A stretch of DNA of 64,000 nt. Origin: Sedimentibacter sp. MB31-C6 (GTDB taxonomy: Bacteria; Bacillota; Clostridia; Tissierellales; Sedimentibacteraceae). A program made the translations under genes and the position numbers. The stretch is from positions 1,550,001-1,614,000 of the forward strand of contig NZ_CP142396.1 of the NCBI RefSeq assembly GCF_035934735.1, read 5' to 3'. Positions 27,933 through 36,426 of the stretch are shown piece after piece. Numbering within the stretch: the first letter of the stretch is position 1; every line of letters begins with the position of its first letter. The notes under the pieces were generated by a model that saw nothing but the letters and a program-made list of their open reading frames with translations, made no database searches and had not been told where the DNA came from.

Positions 27933-29296
27933 TAGCGTCCCCTCACAATCTTATGTATATACTGCATGCTTACAAAACTGCTGCCTGCAAGCATTTTTAA
28001 ATTGGCTTTTAATCCGTATTTCTTTATTAACACAGTTAAGTGGCTAGGTCTCATAATTACCTTGTAATAAGCCTTTAGCAATTCGTAATAGAATCTTCTT
28101 ATGCTCATGAATTTTGGATTTAACACTACATGAGCCATATCCCAAACCTCATAGCTATTTCTTTCAACTATCAATTCAGATGTATATGAATTGAAGATTT
28201 CTGTACCTGGCAAAGGGGTAAGTGGCTGAAGATTTACAAATCTTACATTAAGTTTTTTTAGCCAACTGGTTAATTCAGCAAAATCTGTAATAGTAAAATC
28301 TAGAGGAATAATCAATGTTGCATATAGTTCAATATCCAAATCCTTTAATATTTTTATGCATTTTTCATTAATTTCTTTGGTGGTTTTTTTGTTATAGGCT
28401 TGCAAATCACTTGCTCTTACAGATTCTATTCCCACTATAACAGCCTGCAAACCAATGCTTTTTAATTCAGCTATAATATCAGCGTTTTCTGTAATAAAAT
28501 CAGCTCTGCCGTAAACTAGGAAATTTTTTTGGATATTATTGTCCTTAACTAAATCTATAAAATGTCTAAGCTTGTTTCTGTCAAATAAAAAATCATCATC
28601 AACAATATAGATTTCTTTTTCTTCAATGGTTTTTAGTTCATTAATAACATCTTCCATATCTCTAGAAAAGTACTTGCCCTTTGTAATTTCTTTGCAAAAA
28701 CAAAAAGAGCAGTTATATGGACAGCCAAAGGAAGTTTTAATTAAAGCGCAAGGGCTGTGGAACATGTAGTAATAATGACTTCTATATTTAGAAACAGATT
28801 TTCTATCAGGATAATTATACTTAAAATTGTCATTCTTGAAATTGTAAGTATTCAATTGTTCATTTATTTTATTTACATCGAAATGTTCAAGTAACATTTC
28901 TAATGTTAAATTAAATCCATCGATTCCATTTTTATTATAAATAAAGTCAATAAAATCAGAATTAAAATCATTAGGAACAACTTCCGCATGAACTCCACCA
29001 ACTCCCGTTATCACATTATGGAAAATCTCTTTTGCTTTCTTAGCTAAATCTTTTATAATTCCAACATGAGTTATATAACCGGTGAATAAAACAAAATCTG
29101 GCTTTTCATTAATTAATATATCTTTATAGTTTTTCTTTTCAACTATTAGATCAATCATTTTTATATGAATATCATTTTTAATATGGTTCGGTATATTAGA
29201 AATTAAGTATTCAAATTCCAAGGGTTCACATATCATAACATGTTGCAGTCCAATGGTTTCCTTGTGAGGTCGTGGTCTTATTAATATTACTTTCAT
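27932..29296 (-). CDS. B12-binding radical SAM protein
   Basis: A 454-residue class B radical SAM enzyme. The N-terminal B12-type domain contains TGVGGVHAEVVPNDF. The 4Fe-4S motif is C192, C196, C199 in GCPYNCSFCFC. Then come IYIVDDDFLFDR, VIVGIESV and LTPLPGTEIF. It is clearly paralogous to the protein encoded at 29910-31178, sharing the CPYNCS(F/Y)CFCK core and the DD(D/V)xLFDR block, which suggests duplication within the operon. Its start overlaps the methyltransferase stop by 4 bases. It could catalyse C-methylation or another radical rearrangement. Confidence 0.88.
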   Translation of the reverse strand: MKVILIRPRPHKETIGLQHVMICEPLEFEYLISNIPNHIKNDIHIKMIDLIVEKKNYKDILINEKPDFVLFTGYITHVGIIKDLAKKAKEIFHNVITGVGGVHAEVVPNDFNSDFIDFIYNKNGIDGFNLTLEMLLEHFDVNKINEQLNTYNFKNDNFKYNYPDRKSVSKYRSHYYYMFHSPCALIKTSFGCPYNCSFCFCKEITKGKYFSRDMEDVINELKTIEEKEIYIVDDDFLFDRNKLRHFIDLVKDNNIQKNFLVYGRADFITENADIIAELKSIGLQAVIVGIESVRASDLQAYNKKTTKEINEKCIKILKDLDIELYATLIIPLDFTITDFAELTSWLKKLNVRFVNLQPLTPLPGTEIFNSYTSELIVERNSYEVWDMAHVVLNPKFMSIRRFYYELLKAYYKVIMRPSHLTVLIKKYGLKANLKMLAGSSFVSMQYIHKIVRGR

Positions 29297-29913
29297 TGAT
29301 TTACCTTCTTTAAAGTGTATATTGCAATTCTAGGCATGTAGAATTTTTCCTTAATAACCTTTACATTTTCTATTTGAAAATATGGAGATATTAAATATTC
29401 AAATTCTTTATGTGATGGATACGTAGCGGGACCCGTTGTCAGTTTAACAAAACTTAAAGCAAATTTATCGTAGAAATTATTACCACTTGCAAATCCCAAG
29501 AAAATTCTACCACCGTCCTTTAATAATTTACTTAATTCTCTCATAACTTTATTAGGTTCTTTGTAGTAGGGAAGCGAATGAGTACAGACAATTATATTGA
29601 ATTTTTCCTTTAATTTATATAATTCTGAAACATCTAACTTTATATGACTAGCAAGGGGATTTCTTGACTTGGAAACCTCCAGCATTTTTTCTGAGAAATC
29701 TATTCCCATAATATCAAGATTATTATATTTCCTAGACAATTCATTAATAAGTTGACCAGGACCGCATCCTAAATCCAGTACCTTTGTATGTTCTTTTACC
29801 ATTATTTCATTCATTGCTTTTAATATATAATTTCTTGTTGGTTTTAAGGAGTATTTCTGAACCCAAAGCTTGTCATATCTCTTAGCCCAAAAATTCCATA
29901 TAGTTGATTTCAT
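29293..29913 (-). CDS. Class I SAM-dependent methyltransferase
   Basis: A 206-residue cytoplasmic enzyme with the SAM-binding motif I VLDLGCGPGQLINEL, the acidic loop DIMGIDFSEKML and motif post-II IIVCTHSLPYY. The UbiE/COQ5-like fold suggests methylation of a small molecule or lipid-type acceptor. It sits in the middle of the operon and overlaps both neighbours by 4 bases, so translation of the set is coupled. Confidence 0.88.
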   Translation of the reverse strand: MKSTIWNFWAKRYDKLWVQKYSLKPTRNYILKAMNEIMVKEHTKVLDLGCGPGQLINELSRKYNNLDIMGIDFSEKMLEVSKSRNPLASHIKLDVSELYKLKEKFNIIVCTHSLPYYKEPNKVMRELSKLLKDGGRIFLGFASGNNFYDKFALSFVKLTTGPATYPSHKEFEYLISPYFQIENVKVIKEKFYMPRIAIYTLKKVNQ

Positions 29914-31178
29914 ATGTTCTCCATTCTATTGGTTATACTGTTCAATAGGTATTTCCAAACTCTCTTAGATTTCAACAGCCTTGCATGGACACTATAAAAA
30001 AGCAAATAAAACATCCATTTAGGCAAGTTTGGTTTTAAAACTAAGTGAAGAAAATCAAATTTTCTTGGATCCAGTGTAGTTAATTTCTTTTTTAATAATT
30101 CGTAATCTATTGTCCCTTTTATAGGAGTTAAAATTGAAATTGTATAAACCTCTATTTTGTTATTCTTTAAAAATTTATATAAGTTTTTAAAATCTTTTAT
30201 TCTATAATCAGGCTTAACCATAAATAAAGCTGTTAAATCAATATTATTTTCCTTAAGTAAGGATATGACTTCAGGATAGTTAAGTGCATTTGTTGTTTTT
30301 TCGTAACCCTTCAATTCTTCATTGTTGGTAGCTTCAAAACCTACAATAACCTCAGTTAAACCTGCTTTCCTTAAGGCAGGAAGTAGATCTTTTTCCCTTA
30401 AAATGAAATCAGCTCTCAAATATCCGATAATTTTTAAATTTAATTCTTTCTTTTTAATTATACCAATAAACTCCAACGCACCTATTCTGTCGGTAAAAAG
30501 TACATCATCAATTATCCAAAAATAATTCGCCTGAATACTTTCCATTTCTTGAATCATTCTTTTATAATCGGCTTTTATATAATAGCTGTAGTTTAAGAGT
30601 TTGCAAAAGCAATAAGAGCAATTATAGGGACAGCTTGTGCTTCCTTTAATTAAAGCAACATTTTTCTTCTCTAGATAACGAAACATATGTGGCATTTTAT
30701 AAAATAAGGTTCTGTCTGGAATTGTATTTTCATGTTCGTGTACAGCTGATTTATGAAATAAATTTACACCTTCAACTATACTATCATCGCCATTCATGAT
30801 ATTTTTTATTAACTCTTTAAAAGTATTTAAACTTTGTGTATGACATATATAATCAATTTCTTTTGTTAGAAATTCTTTAAAGTTTATTTGGGCATGGACC
30901 CCTCCTACAATTATTTTAGCTTTGGGATACTTGGTTTTATAAATGCCTGCTTCCTTAATAATTTCATTTTCAGCAACATTGTACCCTGTTAGCACTACTG
31001 CACTGGGTATTACATTTAAAGGTTCCTTTAAACCAAACTGTTTATCAATTATATAACTTTCTATATCCATGTTATTTAATACGGACTTCAAATAACACAG
31101 TTCTAGAGGTTCAGTTACAATTGGTTCAAAAATGGAAAAAACAGTCTTGATTCTTACTTTCTTTAAAAATACAATCAT
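29910..31178 (-). CDS. B12-binding radical SAM protein
   Basis: A 422-residue paralogue of the 27932-29296 product. A B12-domain-like N-terminus with IIVGGVHAQINFKEF is followed by the cluster motif C183, C187, C190 in SCPYNCSYCFC, IDDVLFTDR and VIVGFEAT. There is an extra basic C-terminal tail. As in related class B enzymes, both domains are needed for cobalamin-assisted radical chemistry. Its ATG overlaps the previous stop (ATGA). Confidence 0.87.
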   Translation of the reverse strand: MIVFLKKVRIKTVFSIFEPIVTEPLELCYLKSVLNNMDIESYIIDKQFGLKEPLNVIPSAVVLTGYNVAENEIIKEAGIYKTKYPKAKIIVGGVHAQINFKEFLTKEIDYICHTQSLNTFKELIKNIMNGDDSIVEGVNLFHKSAVHEHENTIPDRTLFYKMPHMFRYLEKKNVALIKGSTSCPYNCSYCFCKLLNYSYYIKADYKRMIQEMESIQANYFWIIDDVLFTDRIGALEFIGIIKKKELNLKIIGYLRADFILREKDLLPALRKAGLTEVIVGFEATNNEELKGYEKTTNALNYPEVISLLKENNIDLTALFMVKPDYRIKDFKNLYKFLKNNKIEVYTISILTPIKGTIDYELLKKKLTTLDPRKFDFLHLVLKPNLPKWMFYLLFYSVHARLLKSKRVWKYLLNSITNRMENI

Positions 31179-32146
31179 TTTTTATCCTCAGCTTTAAATA
31201 CGTGGTGTTTTACAGGGTATGTCTTATAAGTAAATATAGGCACCAACTTTTGAATGAAAAAGTTTAATAATGGATTGCTATGGTGAACATATAAATATTT
31301 ATAATTTTCTCTGCATCCTATTTTAAGTTTGCTTTCTTCAGCAGTTTGTCCAAATTCTATTTCTTCAACTTGTTTTTTTATCCCTGTTTCAATTATTTTA
31401 AGTAGCATATTGTAATAAATATCATATTTATTAACATCTTCTTTTTTGAATCCTCCAAACAAAAAATAAAGCTTGTTTTTTAATGTTTTTAGCTGAACAA
31501 ATCCAATTAATTCATTTGTGTCTTTATCAATAAATTCATATAATTCTGCTTTATATTCCCTAAAAAACTCAATGGGAAGTGTTTCTAAGGGGTTTTCAGT
31601 TCTGTCCATAATACTTAAATATAGGATATAATGTTCATCATTAAATTCTTTATTGCTGAAATTTCTTATAATAAGTTTATCTCTATACTTCAATGCTTTG
31701 TTAATTCTTCTTCTATAAGAACTTCTTAAAGAATTTAAATATTCATTAAAGGTTGAAAATCTATTATTAAAAACAAAGGTTGATAATGTTTTTCCGCCTC
31801 CTTTAAAGGGAGAATCAGAGTTTAAAATAACTTTCAATCCTTTTCTTTGATTAATAGCTTTTTTAATTAATTCAGAGTCTCCATAGTAACCTTGCAAACA
31901 TACAGAAACTGGTAACCCTATTATTTGAACATATATTATTAATGGAAAAATATTTTTAAAATTAAGTAAATTAAGCTTTAATTTATATGAAATAATTATA
32001 TTGTTATCTATAAGCTCATATTCTTGACTGCAAGGATTTACTTTTTCAAGGAGTTTAAGAAGGGGTGTTAATTCCTTGAATTCTTTATTATAAGGCAAAT
32101 GTAATTTGTTTATTTCTTCAGTTAAGCTTTTTATTGTATACATCAT
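31175..32146 (-). CDS. FemAB/GNAT-like acyltransferase
   Basis: A 323-residue protein without signal peptide. SLRSSYRRRINKALKYRDK is the typical start of the second GNAT half in FemAB- or BioF2-like proteins. It is followed by ELIGFVQLKTLKNKLYFLFGG and VEEIEFGQTAEESKLKIG. Such proteins transfer an aminoacyl or acyl group to an amine, on peptidoglycan precursors or on secondary metabolites. The basic C-terminus has a hydrophobic patch (NPLLNFFIQKLVPIF). In this operon an acylation step on the radical SAM product is the obvious guess, but the substrate is unknown. Confidence 0.75.
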   Translation of the reverse strand: MMYTIKSLTEEINKLHLPYNKEFKELTPLLKLLEKVNPCSQEYELIDNNIIISYKLKLNLLNFKNIFPLIIYVQIIGLPVSVCLQGYYGDSELIKKAINQRKGLKVILNSDSPFKGGGKTLSTFVFNNRFSTFNEYLNSLRSSYRRRINKALKYRDKLIIRNFSNKEFNDEHYILYLSIMDRTENPLETLPIEFFREYKAELYEFIDKDTNELIGFVQLKTLKNKLYFLFGGFKKEDVNKYDIYYNMLLKIIETGIKKQVEEIEFGQTAEESKLKIGCRENYKYLYVHHSNPLLNFFIQKLVPIFTYKTYPVKHHVFKAEDKK

Positions 32147-33222
32147 GACAGTTCCTTAATATATGCTTTATAACGTTTTGCTTCACAATCAGCCCATTTA
32201 ATGCCGAAATTTTTAGACTTAAAATTATCTAATAATATCCACCCGGATTCCATATAGTCGTACTTATCTTTAATGCAATTAAAACAATAATTAAACAAGG
32301 CAAGAATGGCACCTCGGTTTCTTTCGCTAGGGATTACTCCCATTTCAACAATTTTAAAAGTATCTATTTTATTACTAAACAACCTATTTTTAATAACTGT
32401 TTTTAATCCTACAGTATCACATGGGTTCATAATTTGATTAAAGTCTGGATACCAAAGCATAAATCCTACAGGTATGCTATCCTTCTCAACAAATAACAAA
32501 TTCTCAGGTTTTAGAAGATACTTTAAGTCCTTAAAAAGCTCATAATCTTCTTCCTTTATTCTCGGATAATAAAATAGGTGTTCATTAAAGGCTTTATTAT
32601 TTACTTCAGTGTATATTAAACATTCGCTTTTTAAGTTATGAAAATCAGCTTCTCTCACTATATATCTCTTTGAAAGTTTATCGGCAATTTCATCGCCAAT
32701 TAGCTTATCTGTCAACCTCATATCCTTTTTATAGCTTACCATTTCTATAGTGTCAAAACCTGTTTTATTGAAATATTCATGATAAAACTCAGGATTATGA
32801 GCCATTCCAAAGTTTTGTTTCTTATCATAATCGCTTGCTAAAAATCCTAAACCATAGTTGACATGTATGTTTAAAGAAGCAGATAATTTAGTTGCACCCT
32901 TTTCTCTAGCCAAGCTTTCTGCTCTGTTTAAAATCAAATTAAAAGCATCTAAGTTTAATTCATCTGTTTCAAAAAATCCAATTTGTAAATAATCAGGCAT
33001 CCGATGAGCAAATGCCAATACGCAAATCATAACTATTTTATCTTTATCAATAACCATAAGTGGTTCTAAATCAATTGATTTGCATAACTCGGATTTTCCA
33101 TATAGCAATCCTTTAAGCAGACCTGACATTGAATCCCGTTTTAATGGATTATTTAAATATTGTTTTTTATAATAATTTATAAAAGCTTTTTTATGTTGCG
33201 TACTAACCTTGATAAGTCTCAT
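32143..33222 (-). CDS. GNAT-fold acetyltransferase-like protein, first gene of the radical SAM operon
   Basis: A 359-residue protein with two GNAT-like halves. The C-terminal one carries FVEKDSIPVGFMLWYPDFNQ and EMGVIPSERNRGAILALFNYCF, matching the acyl-CoA-binding signature (VxPxxRxRG). It heads the six-gene minus-strand operon, overlaps the next gene by 4 bases and has a clear ribosome site (AAGGAGAATAAA before ATG). Its promoter is disrupted by the IS element whose left target repeat begins 15 bases upstream. Function beyond acyl transfer is unknown. Confidence 0.75.
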   Translation of the reverse strand: MRLIKVSTQHKKAFINYYKKQYLNNPLKRDSMSGLLKGLLYGKSELCKSIDLEPLMVIDKDKIVMICVLAFAHRMPDYLQIGFFETDELNLDAFNLILNRAESLAREKGATKLSASLNIHVNYGLGFLASDYDKKQNFGMAHNPEFYHEYFNKTGFDTIEMVSYKKDMRLTDKLIGDEIADKLSKRYIVREADFHNLKSECLIYTEVNNKAFNEHLFYYPRIKEEDYELFKDLKYLLKPENLLFVEKDSIPVGFMLWYPDFNQIMNPCDTVGLKTVIKNRLFSNKIDTFKIVEMGVIPSERNRGAILALFNYCFNCIKDKYDYMESGWILLDNFKSKNFGIKWADCEAKRYKAYIKELS

Positions 33223-33237
33223 TTTATTCTCCTTACT

Positions 33238-33251
33238 GATAACTTATTATA
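33238..33251. repeat. Left 14-bp target-site duplication of the IS
   Basis: GATAACTTATTATA, identical to 34973-34986 and exactly abutting the left inverted repeat of the element. It contains the TATAAT -10 of the radical SAM operon on the minus strand (33246-33251). Confidence 0.9.
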
Positions 33252-33268
33252 TAGGCATTTGTTAAATG
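33252..33268 (+). repeat. IS left terminal inverted repeat
   Basis: TAGGCATTTGTTAAATG, 14 of 17 matches to the right end. It also contains its own small palindrome. Confidence 0.85.
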
Positions 33269-33321
33269 CCCAAACCCATTGATTTAGATGGGTTTAGTGT
33301 TAATCTTATATATAAATTTCT

Positions 33322-33372
33322 CTCCTGTTATGGTATAATGTAAGTACCAACAAACAAAAACTACAACAGGAG
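33322..33372 (+). promoter_or_regulatory. Transposase promoter and RBS-sequestering inverted repeat
   Basis: CTCCTGTT (33322-33329) is the exact complement of AACAGGAG (33365-33372), which contains the transposase Shine-Dalgarno. The extended -10 TGG-TATAAT (33331-33339) lies between the arms. A transcript begun at this promoter lacks the left arm. One entering from outside contains both arms and would hide the ribosome site. Confidence 0.6.
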
Positions 33373-33379
33373 GAAACTT

Positions 33380-34810
33380 ATGTCTATTAAATACTCTCAG
33401 CTAACACTTGCTGAAAATTTCAGTGAATGTCAAGATTTACTAACATCTGACACATCTACATTCTTCTCACTATTAGAAGAACATATTAATTTATGTGATT
33501 TCATACCAGTGGAATTTTACTGTGCTTTCCACTTATCAATAGGCAGAAAAAGGGATTATCCTTTAAAAGGATTTTTATCTGCTTTAATATTGCAGAAGAT
33601 ATTAACCATTCCTACTGATGCTTTACTTATCAATTTACTTTCTTTATGTCGCGAATTGCGTGATTTCTGTGGTTTTACAAAAGTGCCTGACGCCCCTATG
33701 TTTACACGTTTTAAACAGACCTTTATACCTCAATTAGAGCTTATGTTCTCTAAAATGGTTGACTATACTGAACCTATCTGTCAAGCTATCGATTCTACCC
33801 TTGCTTCAATTATTACACTTGATACTTCCGGAATTGAATTATATGTTAAAGAAAACAATCCTAAGTATTTGAATACTCTCATTAGACAGCTTAAAACTTA
33901 CTATAAGAATAATCTTAACGTTGATCCATACAAAATGGCTTATGGTCTAATGCCTTCTCAAGCTACATCTTCTCCTGATGCTAAACAGATGTACATTAAT
34001 GGTCATTTCTGTTATGCCGACAAATTTGCTATTATCACCAATGGTTTAGGACTTGTGCGTAATATTGCTTTCTTGGATGATGACTTCAAACAAAAGCATC
34101 AAGATATTGAAATTGACAAGAAATCCGATTCCCCTGACGAGGATAAATCAATCGGTGATTCTTCTGCATTAAAACCGGTTTTACAAGACTTCTTTGAACT
34201 TCATCCTGATTTTCACCCATCGACTTTTCTTGGAGATTCCGCCTTTGATACTATTGAAACCTATACTTTTTTAAAAGATGAATTTAATTTTAAAAAAGCA
34301 ATTATCCCTTACAATACAAGGAATGAAAGTACTCTTAAAAAAGTTGGTTACAATGAATATGGTTATCCATTATGTCCAAATGACTCCTCTTTGGTTATGA
34401 AATATTGTGGGCCTTGCCGTGAAAAGGGTCGTGCCGACCGTATAAAATGGATATGCCCTAAAGTTCATATGGAAAGAGGTCAATTTGTTTGTAATTGTGA
34501 CAATCCGTGCAGCACTGCCAAAAAAGGTAGAACTACTTACACTTATGAAAATATGAGTTTTCGTATGTTTCCAGGCTTACAACGTGATTCTGATGAATGG
34601 AATGAGTTGTATAAAATACGTACTGTTGTAGAAAGAGCCATTAACCATTTTAAAATGAACATGTGCATAGCCGGAAGAAAATCTCGTGACCATCTTACTA
34701 CTAAAGCTGATGTGCTTATTGCAGGAATTGCTAGTCAATTCACAGCAATTATCGCACACAGATTAAGTTGTCCACAGTATCTTAGAAGTCTTAAACCACT
34801 AATTGCATAA
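33380..34810 (+). CDS. DDE transposase (IS4/IS1182-like)
   Basis: A 476-residue transposase. An RNase H-like core is suggested by D148 in ITLDTSG, D286 in FLGDSAFD and E418 in RTVVERAINHFK, the pattern of IS4/IS5/IS1182-type DDE enzymes. A cysteine-rich insert (CGPC at 343-346, C359, CNC at 371-373, C377) may bind zinc. RBS ACAGGAGG precedes the ATG and is part of an inverted repeat. Codon choice is richer in C- and T-ended codons than the neighbours, consistent with recent arrival. No frameshift or stop is seen, so it is probably active. Confidence 0.92.
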   Translation: MSIKYSQLTLAENFSECQDLLTSDTSTFFSLLEEHINLCDFIPVEFYCAFHLSIGRKRDYPLKGFLSALILQKILTIPTDALLINLLSLCRELRDFCGFTKVPDAPMFTRFKQTFIPQLELMFSKMVDYTEPICQAIDSTLASIITLDTSGIELYVKENNPKYLNTLIRQLKTYYKNNLNVDPYKMAYGLMPSQATSSPDAKQMYINGHFCYADKFAIITNGLGLVRNIAFLDDDFKQKHQDIEIDKKSDSPDEDKSIGDSSALKPVLQDFFELHPDFHPSTFLGDSAFDTIETYTFLKDEFNFKKAIIPYNTRNESTLKKVGYNEYGYPLCPNDSSLVMKYCGPCREKGRADRIKWICPKVHMERGQFVCNCDNPCSTAKKGRTTYTYENMSFRMFPGLQRDSDEWNELYKIRTVVERAINHFKMNMCIAGRKSRDHLTTKADVLIAGIASQFTAIIAHRLSCPQYLRSLKPLIA

Positions 34811-34955
34811 TTTCTTAATGCTTAAAGTTATTGATATTTCAATGTTCGTAGGTGTATTAAGGTTGCCCTTAAATCCAATTATTTCACTTGCTTTAACTTG
34901 TTTTTCTTTTTTTTTGCTATTTTTTATTAGATTCTATCAACAGTTATCAAAAAAT

Positions 34956-34972
34956 CATTTTACAATTTCCTA
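34956..34972 (-). repeat. IS right terminal inverted repeat
   Basis: CATTTTACAATTTCCTA on the plus strand, the imperfect inverse of the left end. Confidence 0.85.
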
Positions 34973-34986
34973 GATAACTTATTATA
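34973..34986. repeat. Right 14-bp target-site duplication of the IS
   Basis: GATAACTTATTATA, identical to 33238-33251 and directly abutting the right inverted repeat. Confidence 0.9.
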
Positions 34987-35009
34987 ACATAGGAGCTTGT
35001 CTATAACAA
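34981..35009 (-). promoter_or_regulatory. Stranded promoter of the radical SAM operon
   Basis: On the minus strand: TTGTTA (35009-35004), a 17-base spacer ending in TGT, then TATAAT (34986-34981). Without the IS and one repeat copy, this promoter would lie directly in front of the operon at 33222. It now points into the right end of the IS. Confidence 0.6.
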
Positions 35010-35244
35010 TTATAAAAACATCAGCATAATCGCTTCATAAAAAAATATATTTGGTAAAAATTTAAAGTAATTAGTTAATGATTTGACAAATAAAAGAAAA
35101 ATATATATAATAATGACATATAACCTATAAATAGTAAAAATTGTCTAATATACCTATAAGATATTATGATTTCATCCATTAAATTCTAGTAGATTTAAAA
35201 ATCAATTCAAACAAAGCGGGAAAAACAAAAAAATATGAGCTAAT

Positions 35245-35294
35245 GTGACAATAATCTGTATTAATTATCTATTATTTTTATTTTTTATTGTCAC
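35245..35294. promoter_or_regulatory. Spaced inverted-repeat operator candidate
   Basis: GTGACAATAA (35245-35254) and its perfect inverse TTATTGTCAC (35285-35294) are separated by 30 AT-rich bases. The arm centres are 40 bases apart. The right arm covers the -35 hexamer of the downstream promoter. Confidence 0.55.
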
Positions 35295-35316
35295 TATTTA
35301 AATTCAATTTTATTAT
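35288..35316 (+). promoter_or_regulatory. Promoter of the glycine betaine transporter operon
   Basis: TTGTCA (35288-35293), 17-base spacer, TATTAT (35311-35316). The -35 lies inside the right arm of the inverted repeat, so binding there would block RNA polymerase. Confidence 0.55.
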
Positions 35317-35397
35317 ATTACTATTTATTTTATGCAAATGTTTTCAAATATGATCTAATTATTTTAAAAAATATAATTTGAAATTAAAGGAGGAAAT

Positions 35398-36402
35398 ATG
35401 AAGAAATTTTTTACATTAATGTTAGCCATCCTAATGATGGTTTCTATAATTACGGGATGCAGTAATGAAGCATCAGTTTCAAAAGAACCTGTTAATATTA
35501 TTGTAACAGATAATGGGTGGGACAGTCAAAAACTGCACAATGAAATCGCTAAAGTAATAGTTGAACATGGCTATGATGGTTATACTTTTGAGACATCATC
35601 AGCTTCATCTACTATGAACTGGCAAGCTATAATAACAGGCGACGTTGATTTAGATATTGAAAGTTGGACAGACAATGTGGCAAGTTATCCGGAAGATGTG
35701 GCTAATGGAGATATTATTGATGTTGGCATATTAGTTCCAGACAGTGCACAAGGTCTTTATGTACCGCGATATGTAATTGAAGGTGATGTTGAAAGAGGTA
35801 TAGAACCTATGGCACCAGATTTAAAAACCGTTGAGGACTTGAAGAAGTATCCAGACGTATTCCCTGATTATGAAGATAAAACAAAAGGTCGGATATATGG
35901 TTCTATACCTGGATGGATGGCAGATGAAGTTTTGTATAAAAAATACGAATATTATGGTTTAGATGAAATGTTTAACTATGCAAGATTAGGTAGTGAAGCA
36001 ACCTTATTTGCATCATTAGTATCTTCTTATAACATAGGAGAAGCATGGGTTGGATACTGTTATGAACCTACATGGGTAAGCGGAAAGTTAGACTTAGTTT
36101 TGTTGGAAGATGCTCCATATGATGTTGATGTTTTTATGGATGGAAAATGTGAGTTTCCAAAACAAGAATTAAAAATAGTAAGTAGTAATAAGTTTGCGGA
36201 GAAAGCTCCTGATTTGCTTGAATTTTTTAAGAAATATGAAACAGGAAGTCAATTAATAGCTGATGCGCTTGCATATCTTGATGAAACACAAGCAAGTCAT
36301 GAAGAAACAGCAAAATGGTTACTTAAAGAAAACGATTATTTATTAGATGAATGGTTGCCTGAAGAAAACGCAGAAAAGGTACAAGCCTATTTGAATGAAT
36401 AA
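35398..36402 (+). CDS. Glycine betaine/proline-type ABC transporter, substrate-binding lipoprotein
   Basis: A 334-residue lipoprotein whose signal peptide ends in the lipobox IITGC (Cys21). The OpuAC/ProX-type binding fold is visible in VTDNGWDSQKLHNEIAKVIVE, WTDNVASYPED and IGEAWVGYCYEPTW, the last carrying aromatic residues of the kind that form the cation-pi box for quaternary amines. RBS AAAGGAGGAA precedes the ATG. It leads a three-gene operon with permease and ATPase. Uptake of glycine betaine or a related compatible solute or methylamine is likely. The exact ligand is inferred. Confidence 0.9.
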   Translation: MKKFFTLMLAILMMVSIITGCSNEASVSKEPVNIIVTDNGWDSQKLHNEIAKVIVEHGYDGYTFETSSASSTMNWQAIITGDVDLDIESWTDNVASYPEDVANGDIIDVGILVPDSAQGLYVPRYVIEGDVERGIEPMAPDLKTVEDLKKYPDVFPDYEDKTKGRIYGSIPGWMADEVLYKKYEYYGLDEMFNYARLGSEATLFASLVSSYNIGEAWVGYCYEPTWVSGKLDLVLLEDAPYDVDVFMDGKCEFPKQELKIVSSNKFAEKAPDLLEFFKKYETGSQLIADALAYLDETQASHEETAKWLLKENDYLLDEWLPEENAEKVQAYLNE

Positions 36403-36426
36403 TCTTTTAGAAAGGACATAATATAT

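Larger units (their letters stand above)
33252..34972 (+). mobile_element. Complete insertion sequence (1721 bp) with terminal repeats and target duplication
   Basis: The left end TAGGCATTTGTTAAATG (33252-33268) matches the reverse complement of the right end (34956-34972, TAGGAAATTGTAAAATG on the other strand) at 14 of 17 bases. Both ends abut identical 14-bp direct repeats. It holds one transposase gene. Just inside the left end lie two hairpins: GGCATTT/AAATGCC (33254-33270) and AAACCCAT/ATGGGTTT (33272-33295). Intact ends, an intact gene and a perfect duplication point to recent insertion. The long duplication fits IS4- or IS1182-related groups better than most families, though I cannot name the IS. 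Confidence 0.9.
34987..35397. other. Long AT-rich intergenic region upstream of the betaine transporter
   Basis: 411 bases with no credible gene. It holds the stranded minus-strand promoter (34981-35009), an AT-rich stretch without recognisable structure, and the inverted-repeat operator and promoter of the transporter operon (35245-35316). Confidence 0.7.

Noticed and set aside
33223-33330. A RiPP precursor peptide upstream of or within the radical SAM operon
   Set aside because: I looked at the gaps and the first gene's upstream region. The operon genes overlap and the upstream sequence is IS DNA, so no room remains for a precursor; none was found downstream before the terminator either.
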